DNA of 64,000 bases. Origin: Streptomyces sp. NBC_01471 (GTDB lineage Bacteria; Actinomycetota; Actinomycetes; Streptomycetales; Streptomycetaceae). The position numbers were made by a program, and so were the translations under genes. Position 1 is the first letter of the stretch, and the number at the start of each line of letters is the position of its first letter. The notes under the pieces are model-generated. The model worked only from the letters and a program-made list of their open reading frames with translations. It ran no database searches and had not been told where the DNA came from. The stretch is taken from positions 1 to 64,000 of the forward strand of contig NZ_CP109450.1 of the NCBI RefSeq assembly GCF_041438865.1, read 5' to 3'. Below are positions 7,935-16,881 of this stretch, one piece after another.

Positions 7935-8217
7935 GGCTGGCACCGCAGGAGGTCTTCGACCTGACGGTCGGCGGTCTGCACTCGTTCCATGTCGGCCCTG
8001 AGGGTGCACAGCGGCGGGAGGTGTTGGTGCATCGGTGTCGTAGTCCGCGCAGACAGGCACCGTGAAAGCGGATCCGCGCGCCCGCTGCCGAGGGGGCTTC
8101 GTTTTGCCCCGCGCTCCGTGGTGGCATGCCGACTTTTCGCGTAGCCCGGCCTCGGTTCGCTGGTCCGGCCTTGATGGAGGACGCTGACGGCCGATCCCGC
8201 TCTGAACCATGCCCGGG
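7935..8217. other. No recognisable gene
   Basis: Degenerate sequence upstream of the toxin remnant and downstream of the ABC1 kinase gene. Minus-strand frames give low-complexity Arg/Pro-rich peptides only. A possible remnant (ADRQVEDLLRC) is too short to assign. Confidence 0.3.
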
Positions 8218-9705
8218 CTACTTTCCGCGTCTGCTCCAGATGATGGCGGCGGCCAGGACGAGTGCCGCGCGGACCGATGGCCGACTGTTGCCGGACACTG
8301 TCGTGTTTCCTTCGGTTCGCCGGGTGGAGGGGGGGTCTGCGAGGTTGCGCAGGATCTCGCGTCCCTGCTGGAGGCTTCCGGGAGCGGCGATCATGAGTTC
8401 GAGGGCGGTGCGGGCGGCCTGCTGCTCGGAGAGGGTTTCCTGGGCGAGGCCGAACATGATGGTGCGCAGGTTCTCCCCGAAGATTTCGGTGATGGACAGT
8501 TCGGGGCACAGGTGCCGGATGGATCCTTCGAGGTTGGCGAAGGACTTCCCGAGAAGGGCGATGACGGGACTGGACTGGATGCCGCGGCGGGTGGCGTGGG
8601 TCAGGACGGCGGTGAGGGTGACACCGAAGTTGAGTTCCTCCAGGGAAGCTGAAGTGGCCTTGGGGACGAGGGCGGCCATGTCGGTCCGGAAGCCGGCCAG
8701 ATCGGCCCAGGGGGTGGGGTGTCCCATCTCGGTCCAGGTTTTCGCCAGGCCGGTGCCGTCGTTGGCGGCCACGTTGAGGAGGGCCAGGACGAGGCTTCTG
8801 CTGACGTTGGACTCCACGCGGCCCACCATGCCCCAGTCGATCAGGTGGGCCGGGTGTCCGGGGGCGACGAAGATGTTTCCCGGGTGGGGGTCCGCGTGGA
8901 AGTAGCGGTCGAGGAAGAAGCCCCGGAACATGAGCGTCATCAGGTCTCGTCCGATGCCGGTGCGCTCGTCGGCAGTGAGCTCGCCGGGGTCGGCGGTGTG
9001 GATCGAGGTGCCGGGCGCGAGGGACTGCACCAGGACCCGCCGGGTGGGATCGAGTAGGACGAGGGGGACGGTCAGGTGCTTGAAGCCCTCGGTGAGGCCG
9101 ATGGCCGTGCGCATGTGGGCGGCCTCCTTACGGAAGTCGCTCTCGCCCTCCATTGCGTCGAAGAGCACTCCCAGCATGGCCGGCAGGTCGATCACGGCGG
9201 TGAACCGGGGCGCGCTCCTGCGGACCAGACCGGCCGTCCGGCGCAGGACGGCCATGTCCTGCGCCATGACGAGTTCGACGCCGGGACGTTGGATCTTCAC
9301 CGCGGCAGGTGTGCCGTCGGTCAGTACGGCCCGGTAGACCTGGGCGAGCGAGGCGGCCCCCAGCGGCGTATCGGTGTCGATCTCGCGGAAGAGCCGCGGC
9401 CAGTGGGCTCCGAACTCCTCGGCCAGGACCGGCTCCATGACGTGGAACGGCACCGGGGTGACCTGGTCGTGGAGGCGGCCGAACTCTTCGATCATCGCCG
9501 GCGGCACGAAATCGGGCCGGGTGGAGAGCATCTGTCCGGCCTTGATGTAGAACGGCCCGAGTGACTGCAGCGCCTCGCGTACCGCCCGCGCGCGCTGCCG
9601 CCCCACTTCCTGGCTGTCCGCCTCGTCTCCGTGTCTGGACCGGCGTGCTTCCTCCTTGAGTAGACGGCCCAGCACACCGGCTACATATCGGGCGCGAGTG
9701 GACAC
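8218..9705 (-). CDS. ABC1/AarF/UbiB-family kinase-like protein
   Basis: A 495-residue atypical protein-kinase-like ATPase. Visible family motifs are YIKAGQMLSTRPDFVPP (the KxGQ signature), the Ala-rich loop GAASLAQVYRA, a VKIQRPG lysine, HADPHPGN and the metal-binding LIDWGMVGR. A C-terminal hydrophobic stretch (RAALVLAAAIIW) could anchor it in the membrane. Family members act with isoprenoid lipids such as quinones. The start is the GTG at 9705 after GGGAGG; a TTG four codons earlier is weaker. It is the last gene of a leftward set after a PhaR-like and a phasin-like gene, downstream of terpenoid genes. Confidence 0.9.
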   Translation of the reverse strand: MSTRARYVAGVLGRLLKEEARRSRHGDEADSQEVGRQRARAVREALQSLGPFYIKAGQMLSTRPDFVPPAMIEEFGRLHDQVTPVPFHVMEPVLAEEFGAHWPRLFREIDTDTPLGAASLAQVYRAVLTDGTPAAVKIQRPGVELVMAQDMAVLRRTAGLVRRSAPRFTAVIDLPAMLGVLFDAMEGESDFRKEAAHMRTAIGLTEGFKHLTVPLVLLDPTRRVLVQSLAPGTSIHTADPGELTADERTGIGRDLMTLMFRGFFLDRYFHADPHPGNIFVAPGHPAHLIDWGMVGRVESNVSRSLVLALLNVAANDGTGLAKTWTEMGHPTPWADLAGFRTDMAALVPKATSASLEELNFGVTLTAVLTHATRRGIQSSPVIALLGKSFANLEGSIRHLCPELSITEIFGENLRTIMFGLAQETLSEQQAARTALELMIAAPGSLQQGREILRNLADPPSTRRTEGNTTVSGNSRPSVRAALVLAAAIIWSRRGK

Positions 9706-9792
9706 ACAACCTCCCAAGGCACTTTCACGGACCGGCGGATCTCGGCATCATCCAGCCCGGGCGCCACGCGGGACGCCGTTCGCAGCCCCGGG

Positions 9793-10101
9793 TCACACCG
9801 CCGGTCCGGAAAACGGAACCTCGTCGACGGCGTCCACCAGCGGCTCCGACGTCCCGCATTCCCGCATCGCTCCGGGTGCGGTCGGCGCGAGAGCGGCGAG
9901 GAGCACCTGGGCCAGGACCTGGTAGGTGCACTCACCGCCGCCCCTGTCCTCTGTGGCCCGGAAACGGCGTCCGGCCCGGACGTCGGCGGCCAGCTCGTCC
10001 AACGTGACGGACTGACGGGTGCGTGCGTCGAACAGCAGCCCTCTTTCCGTACGGACGAGAAGGCGCTCCTCGCCCGTACGGACATGGGCCCGCGCAGTCA
10101 T
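9793..10101 (-). CDS. PhaR-type DNA-binding domain protein
   Basis: A 102-residue protein whose first 75 residues fit the N-terminal DNA-binding domain of polyhydroxyalkanoate synthesis regulators. The pattern is LLVRTERGLLFDARTRQSVT, then LDELAADVRAGRRFRATED, then CTYQVLAQVLLAAL. In PhaR this domain represses phasin genes and senses polymer granules. The usual C-terminal domain is missing; a short unstructured tail follows. Its ATG overlaps the stop of the phasin-like gene as ATGA, so the two are co-translated. Local autoregulation of the pair is an inference from the PHA systems. Confidence 0.7.
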   Translation of the reverse strand: MTARAHVRTGEERLLVRTERGLLFDARTRQSVTLDELAADVRAGRRFRATEDRGGGECTYQVLAQVLLAALAPTAPGAMRECGTSEPLVDAVDEVPFSGPAV

Positions 10102-10421
10102 CCACGTGTCGCCGGGGGCTGGTCATCGGTCGGCCCGGTCCGCGGCCGGTGCTTGGCCAGCTTGTCGAGCTTTTTCTGCAGCGCGGCCAGCTCTTCCCGC
10201 AGGCGGACGAGCTCTTCGTCCTGGTCCGTTGCGTGCGGGGCGGTTTCGGGGGTGGTGTTCTTCTTGCCGGTTTCTTCCTCCAGGAGGTCGAGGGAGGCCT
10301 CCCGGGCTTTGCCCTCCACGCTCGCGAGGCAGTCGAGGAAGCCGTTGGCGCCCTCCACGGCGCCGTCCATGACGGTGCCGGCGAATTTGATGATGCCGTG
10401 ACGCGGCCAGGTCTTGCTCAT
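10098..10421 (-). CDS. Phasin-like granule/coiled-coil protein
   Basis: A 107-residue protein with MSKTWPRHGIIKFAGTVMDG, a helical centre, and a heptad-like charged coil (EELVRLREELAALQKKLDKL) at residues 69-88. This layout of an amphipathic N-terminal half plus a C-terminal coil resembles small phasins and magnesium-chelatase-like granule proteins. A strong AAGGAG site precedes the ATG at 10421. Together with the PhaR-like protein encoded by the overlapping next gene, it points to coating of a hydrophobic inclusion. No PHA synthase gene is present in the window, so the coated material could be something else, for example terpenoid. Confidence 0.6.
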   Translation of the reverse strand: MSKTWPRHGIIKFAGTVMDGAVEGANGFLDCLASVEGKAREASLDLLEEETGKKNTTPETAPHATDQDEELVRLREELAALQKKLDKLAKHRPRTGPTDDQPPATRG

Positions 10422-10516
10422 GAGAGGTTCTCCTTCTGTTCGGGTCGGGCGTCCACGACGGCCTTGAAACGCTGCTGTTCGTCGGTGGCGGAGGGGACGG
10501 CACTTCGGGTTCCGTG

Positions 10517-10538
10517 GCGGCCCCGCTCGCGGGGCCGC
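10517..10538 (-). terminator. Hairpin between terpene synthase and phasin-like genes
   Basis: A 9-bp GC-rich stem (10517-10525 with 10530-10538) and a four-base loop lie in the 291-base gap after the terpene synthase. It could end or attenuate the upstream transcript before the phasin-like gene. Confidence 0.45.
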
Positions 10539-10712
10539 AGGAACAGGAGCGGTGTCGCGGCTGCCGTCGGCCACGGAGCACGCCGCGCCCGTTGCTCCTG
10601 GCCTGCGCCGCGCGGGCTGAGTCACGATCGGCGGCCGACGGCCCCGTCCTGCTCCCCGCGTTCGTCTCGGCACCGTGGAGCTGGCCGGTTTCGTGCGGGC
10701 CGGGCAGAGCGG

Positions 10713-11810
10713 TCACCCGCGCAGTTGCTGCCACCACCATGCGATCGAGGGGCAGGACAGGGGTTCGGTGCTGAGGTCGCTGGGGTGGTCGTTGAGTGTC
10801 AGCGGAATGGGAGCGGGATTCGTAGGGGGGAGCTGGGTGCGGGTGGTCACGGCGGTGTAGCGGGCGGAGTGCGCACCCCAGTCGAGATTGGAGCGGATCG
10901 CGTAGCCGAGGTCGGCGACGTACGCCCTCCCGGCAGCGCTCAGTTTCGGCTGTTCCTGCGCCCGCAGCCGCAGGAACAGCGTCGTCAGACGGTCCCGCAT
11001 GGCCACCGCCTGGCGAAGGGCCTCCTCGGCCGGGCAGTTGTTCAGCCGGCCGAGCACCATCACGATGTTCAGGCTGGTCTTGTCGATGAGCAGTTCGCGG
11101 TTGTAGGAGAGCAGGTCGTTGTCGAGGGCCATCATCAGGAAGGACGATTCCTGCAGCGCGCGCATGGCGGGCGAGTGGAATTCGGCGCCGGGGATTTCCT
11201 CCCCCGCAGCGATTTCCGACCACGACAGGCTGGCTGCGCCGCCGGCGTTCAGCATCCGCAAATGCAGGAACGCGTCCAGGTCGGCGGGGGTGGGGCCGGA
11301 CATCCCCCACAGGATGGCGTGGAACCACTTGCGGTGGGCGTCGACGAGCCGGTGGAGCTGGGTGGGGGTGGCGACAGCTTGCGCCGAGGACATGAGTGAC
11401 TGCAGCGCGGCGACCGGGCCGGTCTGATCCGCCGCCGGTTCGGTGGCCGGAGACTCCATGACGCGAAGAAGGTGGCTGGTGAGGCCGATCGCTGACGCGA
11501 GTTTGGTGGGGGTGAGGGCGGTTTCCATGCGGACGTCGTCGACGTAGAAGATCCAGTGCAGCCACCGGGCGGTGAGCGCGACGCGGTCGGTGATGCCCTT
11601 GGGGTAGATCCGCCCCATCGCCTCCGCGTAGTGGCGTGCGATGACCCAGGCCCGGTCGATGTCGCTGGTGTAGAGGCGGAAGCGGTCGAGCCATGCCTCG
11701 GAGTCGCGCTCAATGCTGTCGAGTTCCGGGTGGACGGCTGCTTCGATGGGGCAGTACAGGGGCGGCAGGGACAGCGGTTGCGGGGCGATCGTCTGCGAGA
11801 TCGTGGGCAT
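10713..11810 (-). CDS. Class I terpene synthase
   Basis: A 365-residue enzyme expected to ionise a prenyl diphosphate and cyclise it. The aspartate-rich metal motif is DDVRME at residues 91-96. The second metal motif has Asn231, Ser235 and Glu239 (NDLLSYNRE), followed by KTSLN. A terminal SARY-like motif lies near residue 318. Length and motifs fit bacterial sesqui- or diterpene synthases, and the product cannot be read from sequence. AAGGAG precedes the ATG. It lies just downstream of a prenyl diphosphate synthase and an IspG paralogue on the same strand, so substrate supply is encoded next door. No P450 follows directly. Confidence 0.9.
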   Translation of the reverse strand: MPTISQTIAPQPLSLPPLYCPIEAAVHPELDSIERDSEAWLDRFRLYTSDIDRAWVIARHYAEAMGRIYPKGITDRVALTARWLHWIFYVDDVRMETALTPTKLASAIGLTSHLLRVMESPATEPAADQTGPVAALQSLMSSAQAVATPTQLHRLVDAHRKWFHAILWGMSGPTPADLDAFLHLRMLNAGGAASLSWSEIAAGEEIPGAEFHSPAMRALQESSFLMMALDNDLLSYNRELLIDKTSLNIVMVLGRLNNCPAEEALRQAVAMRDRLTTLFLRLRAQEQPKLSAAGRAYVADLGYAIRSNLDWGAHSARYTAVTTRTQLPPTNPAPIPLTLNDHPSDLSTEPLSCPSIAWWWQQLRG

Positions 11811-11924
11811 GGCTTGCTCCTTAGGGGCGTGGAGTGGGTGATGAGGGGGCGGCAGCGTGGCGGCCCCTGTGGCCTCCCCGGGTACAAGGTGCCGGGGAAG
11901 CTCTGTGCGCGGGCGGCCGACGGG

Positions 11925-12995
11925 TCAGGAGGCGCGGTGGGCCGTGGCGGCGGCGAGACGGTTCAGTGCCGTGGTGGCAGGCTCGCGCAGAGTGCTGCCT
12001 TCCAGCGCTCGTTCGGCTGCGCGGAGCCGGTCGGTGATCATCTGCTCGACGGCGGCTGCTGCCCCCGTGGCGGTCAGAACCGCTCTCACCGCTTCTGCCG
12101 CGGTCTGGTCGAGAGACGGGTCGCCCAGAGCGCTGCGCAGCGTGCGCCGCTGGACGGGGGTCGCTTGTTCGAGGGCGGTGGTGACCAGCACGGTGTGCTT
12201 GCCCTCCCGCAGGTCGTCGAGGGTGGACTTGCCGGTCCGGGCGGGGTCGCCATAGACGCCGAGAAGATCGTCGCGCAGTTGGAACGCCTCACCGACGGGG
12301 ATCGCGTAGGCGGACAGGGACCGCAGTTGGGCGGGATCGGCGTCGGCCGGGGCCGCGCCCAGATGCAGGGGCCGCTCGATGGTGTACTTGCCTGTCTTGT
12401 AGCGGATGATGCGCCACGCCGTGTCCGTGCCGGCCGTCAGGTCGCCGGTCGCGGTCAGGTCGAGGTACTGGCCGATGAGTGTTTCGGTACGCAGCGCGTT
12501 CAGCAGCTTCCACGTCCGGTGGATCCGTCGGTCGTCGGCATGCAGGAGTTCGTAGGACCAGCCGAGAGCGAGATCCCCGAGCAGGATCGCGGTGTTCACC
12601 CCCAGAATGTCGGCGTCGGGGTGGTGTGCGTGTCGGGCGGCCAGGGCGCGGTGCGCGGTGGGCCGGCCGCGCCGGGTGTCGGACTTGTCCATGATGTCGT
12701 CGTGGATGAGGGCGAAGGCGTGGAACAGCTCCAGGGAAGCGGCCACCCGCCAGACAGCGGGAGGCGGCGTCCGGTCGGTGATCGCCGCCCAGCCGGTGAC
12801 GCAGAGGAATGGGCGGATGCGCTTGCCGCCAGCGCCGAGCATGGTGCGGAGCATCTTGGTGAACAGGCCGATCTCGGGGAGATCGGTAGCCGCTCGTTCC
12901 TGCTCGTCGAGGAAGGCGTACAGGACGGCGTCGACGGACGCGCGAACGCCGTCCGGGTCCAGCAGGGCGGCAGGGGTGGCGGCAGTAGCGGTCAC
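11925..12995 (-). CDS. Polyprenyl diphosphate synthase (trans, short-chain)
   Basis: A 356-residue trans-prenyltransferase. The first Asp-rich motif is HDDIMD followed by KSDTRRG. The second is [20 protein letters not shown] segment precedes them and a TGKYT segment lies between. It condenses isopentenyl diphosphate with allylic partners; bulky residues before the first motif ([10 protein letters not shown]) would be consistent with a C15-C20 product, but chain length is inference. The GTG start overlaps the stop of ispG as GTGA, so the two are translationally coupled. Its product is the likely substrate of the terpene synthase downstream. Confidence 0.9.
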   Translation of the reverse strand: MTATAATPAALLDPDGVRASVDAVLYAFLDEQERAATDLPEIGLFTKMLRTMLGAGGKRIRPFLCVTGWAAITDRTPPPAVWRVAASLELFHAFALIHDDIMDKSDTRRGRPTAHRALAARHAHHPDADILGVNTAILLGDLALGWSYELLHADDRRIHRTWKLLNALRTETLIGQYLDLTATGDLTAGTDTAWRIIRYKTGKYTIERPLHLGAAPADADPAQLRSLSAYAIPVGEAFQLRDDLLGVYGDPARTGKSTLDDLREGKHTVLVTTALEQATPVQRRTLRSALGDPSLDQTAAEAVRAVLTATGAAAAVEQMITDRLRAAERALEGSTLREPATTALNRLAAATAHRAS

Positions 12996-14158
12996 GAGGT
13001 GTCTCCCGGGGCGCAGGCGGGGTCGGCGAGACTGAGGGCTTCTTCGAGGAGCGCGTCCACGATCTGTGATTCCGGCACCGTTCTTACGACTTGGCCCCGG
13101 ATGAAGATCTGGCCCTTCCCGTTGCCGCAGGAGACCCCGAGGTCTGCTGCGCGGGCTTCGCCGGGGCCGTTCACGACGCACCCCATGACGGCGACGCGCA
13201 GCGGGTGGGGAAAACCTTCGAAGGCGGCCTGGACCTTGGCGGTGAGCCGGTAGACGTCGACCTGGGCACGGCCGCAGGAGGGGCAGGAGACGATCTCCAG
13301 TTGACGGGGGCGCAGGCCGAGGGCCTGCAAGATCTGCGCGCCGGCTTTGACCTCCTCGACGGGCGGCGCGGTCAGGGAGACGCGGATGGTGTCGCCGATT
13401 CCCTCGTGCAGGAGGATCGCGAAGGCGGTGGCGGACTTGATGGTGCCCTGCGGCGGCGGCCCGGCCTCCGTCACCCCCAGGTGGAGGGGGTAGTCGCAGC
13501 GGGCCGCGAGCAGCTGGTAGGCGGCGATCATGGTCAGGGGGTCGTGGTGCTTCACGCTGATCTTGAGGTCGGTGAATCCGTGCTCCTCGAACAGCGCGCA
13601 CTCCCACAACGCCGACTCGGCAAGGGCCTGCGGGGTGGCCGCGCCGTGCTTGTCCAGCAGCCGCTGGTCGAGAGAGCCGGCGTTGACGCCGATCCGGATC
13701 GGAATCCCCGCAACCGAGGCGGCGTCGGCGATCTCACGGACCCTGTCGTCGAACTTCCGGATGTTGCCGGGGTTCACGCGAACCGCCGCGCATCCCGCGT
13801 CAATCGCCTGGAAGACGAATTTGGGCTGGAAGTGGATGTCCGCGATCACCGGAAGCTTCGACTTCGCGGTGATCCGGCTGAGAGCGTCGGCATCGTCCTG
13901 AGAGGGCACGGCGACCCGGACGATGTCGCACCCGGCGGCGGTGAGCTCCGCGATCTGCCGCAAGGTGGCATCGACATCGGAGGTGGGGGCGGTAGTCATG
14001 GACTGGACGGTCACCGGTGCGCCACCGCCGACAAGGACATCGCCGACCCTCACCTGGCGGGTGGGGCGGCGGCGTAGCGCCGGCGGGGTGGGCATGGGCG
14101 GGGGGATGGTCGGCTGGGGCAGGTCGGCTGGGGCAGGTCGACTGCGGTCATACCGCAC
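12992..14158 (-). CDS. ispG: 4-hydroxy-3-methylbut-2-enyl diphosphate synthase (IspG)
   Basis: A 388-residue MEP-pathway enzyme that reductively converts MEcPP to HMBPP using a [4Fe-4S] cluster. Diagnostic segments are [19 protein letters not shown] sequence, [22 protein letters not shown], and the cluster cysteines in CPSCGRAQ and [12 protein letters not shown]. The start is a GTG at 14158 or an ATG at 14095; neither has a strong ribosome binding site. Streptomyces usually have a housekeeping copy elsewhere, so this one is probably a pathway-dedicated paralogue that boosts isoprenoid precursor supply for the adjacent terpene genes. It leads the leftward operon. Confidence 0.93.
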   Translation of the reverse strand: MRYDRSRPAPADLPQPTIPPPMPTPPALRRRPTRQVRVGDVLVGGGAPVTVQSMTTAPTSDVDATLRQIAELTAAGCDIVRVAVPSQDDADALSRITAKSKLPVIADIHFQPKFVFQAIDAGCAAVRVNPGNIRKFDDRVREIADAASVAGIPIRIGVNAGSLDQRLLDKHGAATPQALAESALWECALFEEHGFTDLKISVKHHDPLTMIAAYQLLAARCDYPLHLGVTEAGPPPQGTIKSATAFAILLHEGIGDTIRVSLTAPPVEEVKAGAQILQALGLRPRQLEIVSCPSCGRAQVDVYRLTAKVQAAFEGFPHPLRVAVMGCVVNGPGEARAADLGVSCGNGKGQIFIRGQVVRTVPESQIVDALLEEALSLADPACAPGDTS

Positions 14159-14988
14159 TCCCGTCGAAGATGCAGAGTCAAGCTCGGTTCGCCGGCACGG
14201 GCACGCAGGACCGAGGTGACGGTCAGCGAGTGATGCCGCCCCGGCCCGCGAGTGCTGGGGCGGGGTTCACCGTGCGAGATGAATGTCCGGTGCAGGGATT
14301 TGCAGGGGGACCGCGTGGTACTCGAGAGTCCGCCCCATCGCACTGCCCAGAAAACCCGTACGGATGTCGTCCTCGGCCGCGGGTCGGCGGGCACGCGCCG
14401 TCCCGCGGCAGGACCAAGCGCGGCGGCGGCGCAACCGTGGACTCCACCACGTCCAGGAGCGGCCCCGGATGCCGCACCGCCGCCGACATCCTCTTTACGG
14501 GGAAGACCCGGGCACTCCGCGCCGGCGCGGAGTGCCCGGACCTGTGCGACATCACACGGCGCGGCGGGACTGCGGCCGGCAACGGCAGGATGGGAACAGG
14601 AGTTGCGACGGCGGCCATGTGGCACCAGCCCTACTAGCGGCACGGCTCCGTGGTCAGGCAGACCCGCCCCTGATGGTTCATCGCTTCCTTTGAAATGATC
14701 GTCCAGCCCCAGGAGCACAGGAAGAGCGCGCAAAGCACAATTGACGCAGGCGTGTGCCAGTGGTCTACGCCCCCGGCGTGCGGCACGTCACGTCATACGC
14801 CCGCTGCGCCTCGACCAACCGCGCAGGACGATCCGGCGGAGGTTGTCCTGGCCGACCAGGGCCAGACCGCGGCCGAAGCGCTCCCGGATCCCGGCCCCAA
14901 ATGAGATGACTTCTTCGTCCGATTCATCCAGCCTGTGCCGCGAAGGGGCGCTCGCGATCACAGGCTTGAGCATCTACCGTGGCTGCGC
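14159..14988. other. 830-base divergent intergenic region
   Basis: This gap separates the leftward terpenoid operon from the rightward amidohydrolase gene. No protein gene was recognised; Arg/Pro-rich open frames are composition artefacts. It holds a perfect 32-bp palindrome at 14508-14539 and must contain promoters for both sides. Confidence 0.45.
14508..14539. promoter_or_regulatory. Perfect 32-bp palindrome
   Basis: Arms of 16 bases, CCGGGCACTCCGCGCC and its exact complement, meet without a spacer. As RNA it would fold into a very stable hairpin. As DNA it could be an operator for the divergent genes. Its position, about 350 bases before ispG and 450 before the amidohydrolase, does not favour a simple terminator for either. 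Confidence 0.5.
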
Positions 14989-16155
14989 ATGAATGATCTC
15001 CGATCAGCCATCCGCGCCAACCGCCTGTTCGACGGCGGCACCTTGTGGGAGGGGCCGGTCATGGTCCTGGTGGATGACGGAAAGATCACCGATGTCGATC
15101 GGACGGGCGCCGCGCCTCCTGACGGTGTATCTGTGACTGACCTGGGTGATGCCACGCTGCTGCCCGGCCTGGTCGATGCCCACACGCACCTCGCCTTCGA
15201 TCCGCAAGGCCACACCGAGACCCAGATGCTGGGCGACGACGACGCGAAGGTCCTGGCCCGTATGCGGAAGCACGCGCAGCAGGCCCTCCAAGCAGGTGTC
15301 ACCACTGTGCGCGATCTTGGTGACCGCGGGTACCTGGCTCTACAGCTCCGGCAGGAGCGCCAGGAACTTCCGCATATCGTTGCGTCAGGCCCTCCCATAA
15401 CCCGCACCGGTGGCCACTGCTTCTACCTTGGCGGCGAGGCGGACGGGCTAAAGGAAATCGCTGCGGCCGTGGCTGACCGGGCTCGCCACGGAGTTGACCT
15501 GATCAAGATCATGGCGACGGGCGGCATGTCGACTGTCGGCTCTGACCCCGGAGCTGCTCAGTACACCGTGGCCGAGCTCCGGACAGCGGTACAGACCGCA
15601 CACGAACTGGGCCTGCCCATCACGGCGCACGCCCACGGAACGAGCGGAATCGCCGCGGCTGTCGCGGCCGGTGCAGACGGTGTGGAGCACTGCACTTTCA
15701 TCACTCTCGACGGAGTCCAGCCGGACGGGCAGATCGTGGATGCCATCGCGGCCGCCGGCGTGTTCGTCGGCTGCACCGTGGTCAGGCCGCGCGTAGGCAT
15801 GCCCGCTGAGGTACTGGCCACCATCGAGCCCTACTGGCAGAGCCAGGCAGCCATGCACGCGCGTGGCGTGCGCGTGGTCTGCTGCACGGATGCGGGAATC
15901 AACCCCCACAAGCCACATGACATCCTCCCCAGTGACGTCGCCTACTTCGCCTCGCAGGCCGCTCCGAACAGTGCTGCCCTGGCCTCCGTTACCTCCCTCG
16001 CGGCCGACGCCTGCGGCCTGGGGCACAGGAAGGGACGGATCGCAGCCGACTACGACGCGGACATGCTGGCCGTCAGCGGAAACCCAGTGCATGACATCAC
16101 GGCGATACAGAAGGTCAGGGCAGTCTTCCGAGCGGGTCAGCCCGTGAACCGATGA
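14989..16155 (+). CDS. Amidohydrolase (imidazolonepropionase/prolidase-like)
   Basis: A 388-residue metal-dependent hydrolase of the amidohydrolase superfamily. Metal ligands are visible as the HxH in LVDAHTHLAFD and the likely carbamylated lysine in LIKIMATGG. Histidines in ITAHAHG and VEHCTF and the aspartate in CCTDAGINPH complete the set. The N-terminal small beta domain and C-terminal ADYDADMLAVSGNP segment are normal. Relatives include dipeptidases and imidazolonepropionase-like enzymes; the substrate cannot be set. The ATG at 14989 matches the family start. Its stop overlaps the next ATG (ATGA), forming a two-gene unit. Confidence 0.88.
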   Translation: MNDLRSAIRANRLFDGGTLWEGPVMVLVDDGKITDVDRTGAAPPDGVSVTDLGDATLLPGLVDAHTHLAFDPQGHTETQMLGDDDAKVLARMRKHAQQALQAGVTTVRDLGDRGYLALQLRQERQELPHIVASGPPITRTGGHCFYLGGEADGLKEIAAAVADRARHGVDLIKIMATGGMSTVGSDPGAAQYTVAELRTAVQTAHELGLPITAHAHGTSGIAAAVAAGADGVEHCTFITLDGVQPDGQIVDAIAAAGVFVGCTVVRPRVGMPAEVLATIEPYWQSQAAMHARGVRVVCCTDAGINPHKPHDILPSDVAYFASQAAPNSAALASVTSLAADACGLGHRKGRIAADYDADMLAVSGNPVHDITAIQKVRAVFRAGQPVNR

Positions 16156-16364
16156 CGAACGCGATACCCGCCGAGTTGCTGAGAAGACTTCACGGTAAGT
16201 CGGCTGCGGCCTGGGCAGAAGTGACCGCGGTGGACTTGGGCACCCTCACCACCGTCGCAGAACACTTCGGCGTCTGGCCTGCGGTGATCTCGTGCCTCGA
16301 ACGCGGCACACCCCGCGACGACGACCTCGCATACGCCTACCGCGACTGGCTCACCGCCGCTTAA
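16152..16364 (+). CDS. Small hypothetical protein with HTH-like tail
   Basis: A 70-residue protein translationally coupled to the amidohydrolase by an ATGA overlap. The second half (HFGVWPAVISCLERGTPRDD) resembles the recognition helix and following turn of XRE-type DNA-binding domains, then ends LAYAYRDWLTAA. A full helix-turn-helix is not obvious in the first half. It may be a small regulator or a trimmed relic of one. Confidence 0.5.
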   Translation: MTNAIPAELLRRLHGKSAAAWAEVTAVDLGTLTTVAEHFGVWPAVISCLERGTPRDDDLAYAYRDWLTAA

Positions 16365-16406
16365 CCTCGGCCACCCAACAACTCCTCTCCCCTGAGACGC
16401 CACGTC

Positions 16407-16817
16407 ATGGATGATGAGGCGATGTTCGTCCGCACGCAGAGCCTGCCACAGACCTCACAGCGGCCCATGACAGTTCGGGTTCACACCCCCATCGGGTCCG
16501 TCGTGGTGCTCTGGGGCGGTGACCCGCAAGAGGCAGACGGCCAGCACCTCGTCGAATGGACCGTCGACGACGACGTCCACTGGGGCCAGAACACTCGGCC
16601 GGCCTCTTCCGCCAAGGCGGAACTCCGACAGGAAGGCAACCGGGTGATCATGCGCGGCCTCCTCCACCTCACGGAAGACGGCGCCGCCCATCTCAAGATG
16701 GGCCCTTGGTCAGTGCTGTTCGATCTGGCAGCACCGATCCCCACCGGCCCGGACGAGTCCTGGGTTGAGATCAACGTCGGACCAGAGAGCGTCGCCCTTC
16801 ATCCCTACCAAACCTGA
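16407..16817 (+). CDS. Conserved hypothetical protein
   Basis: A 136-residue soluble protein with a beta-rich pattern (TVRVHTPIGSVVVLWGGD, and ESWVEINVGPESVALHPY). It has no signal peptide and no recognised family. It follows the small HTH-like gene by 42 bases on the same strand and may belong to the same transcript. Codon use is typical of intact Streptomyces genes. Confidence 0.55.
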   Translation: MDDEAMFVRTQSLPQTSQRPMTVRVHTPIGSVVVLWGGDPQEADGQHLVEWTVDDDVHWGQNTRPASSAKAELRQEGNRVIMRGLLHLTEDGAAHLKMGPWSVLFDLAAPIPTGPDESWVEINVGPESVALHPYQT

Positions 16818-16881
16818 CCGGACCACCACCAGGCTCTCGGGCCCCCTTGACTGCTAATAGGAGCATCAGCCGAAGCGCACG

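Noticed and set aside
11556..13253. A 565-codon plus-strand open frame opposite the prenyl synthase and terpene synthase genes
   Set aside because: The minus-strand enzymes are unambiguous and the plus-strand frame is a composition artefact.
12996..13607. A 204-codon upstream extension of the prenyl diphosphate synthase frame
   Set aside because: It overlaps ispG in another frame. The GTG at 12995, overlapping the ispG stop, is the natural coupled start.
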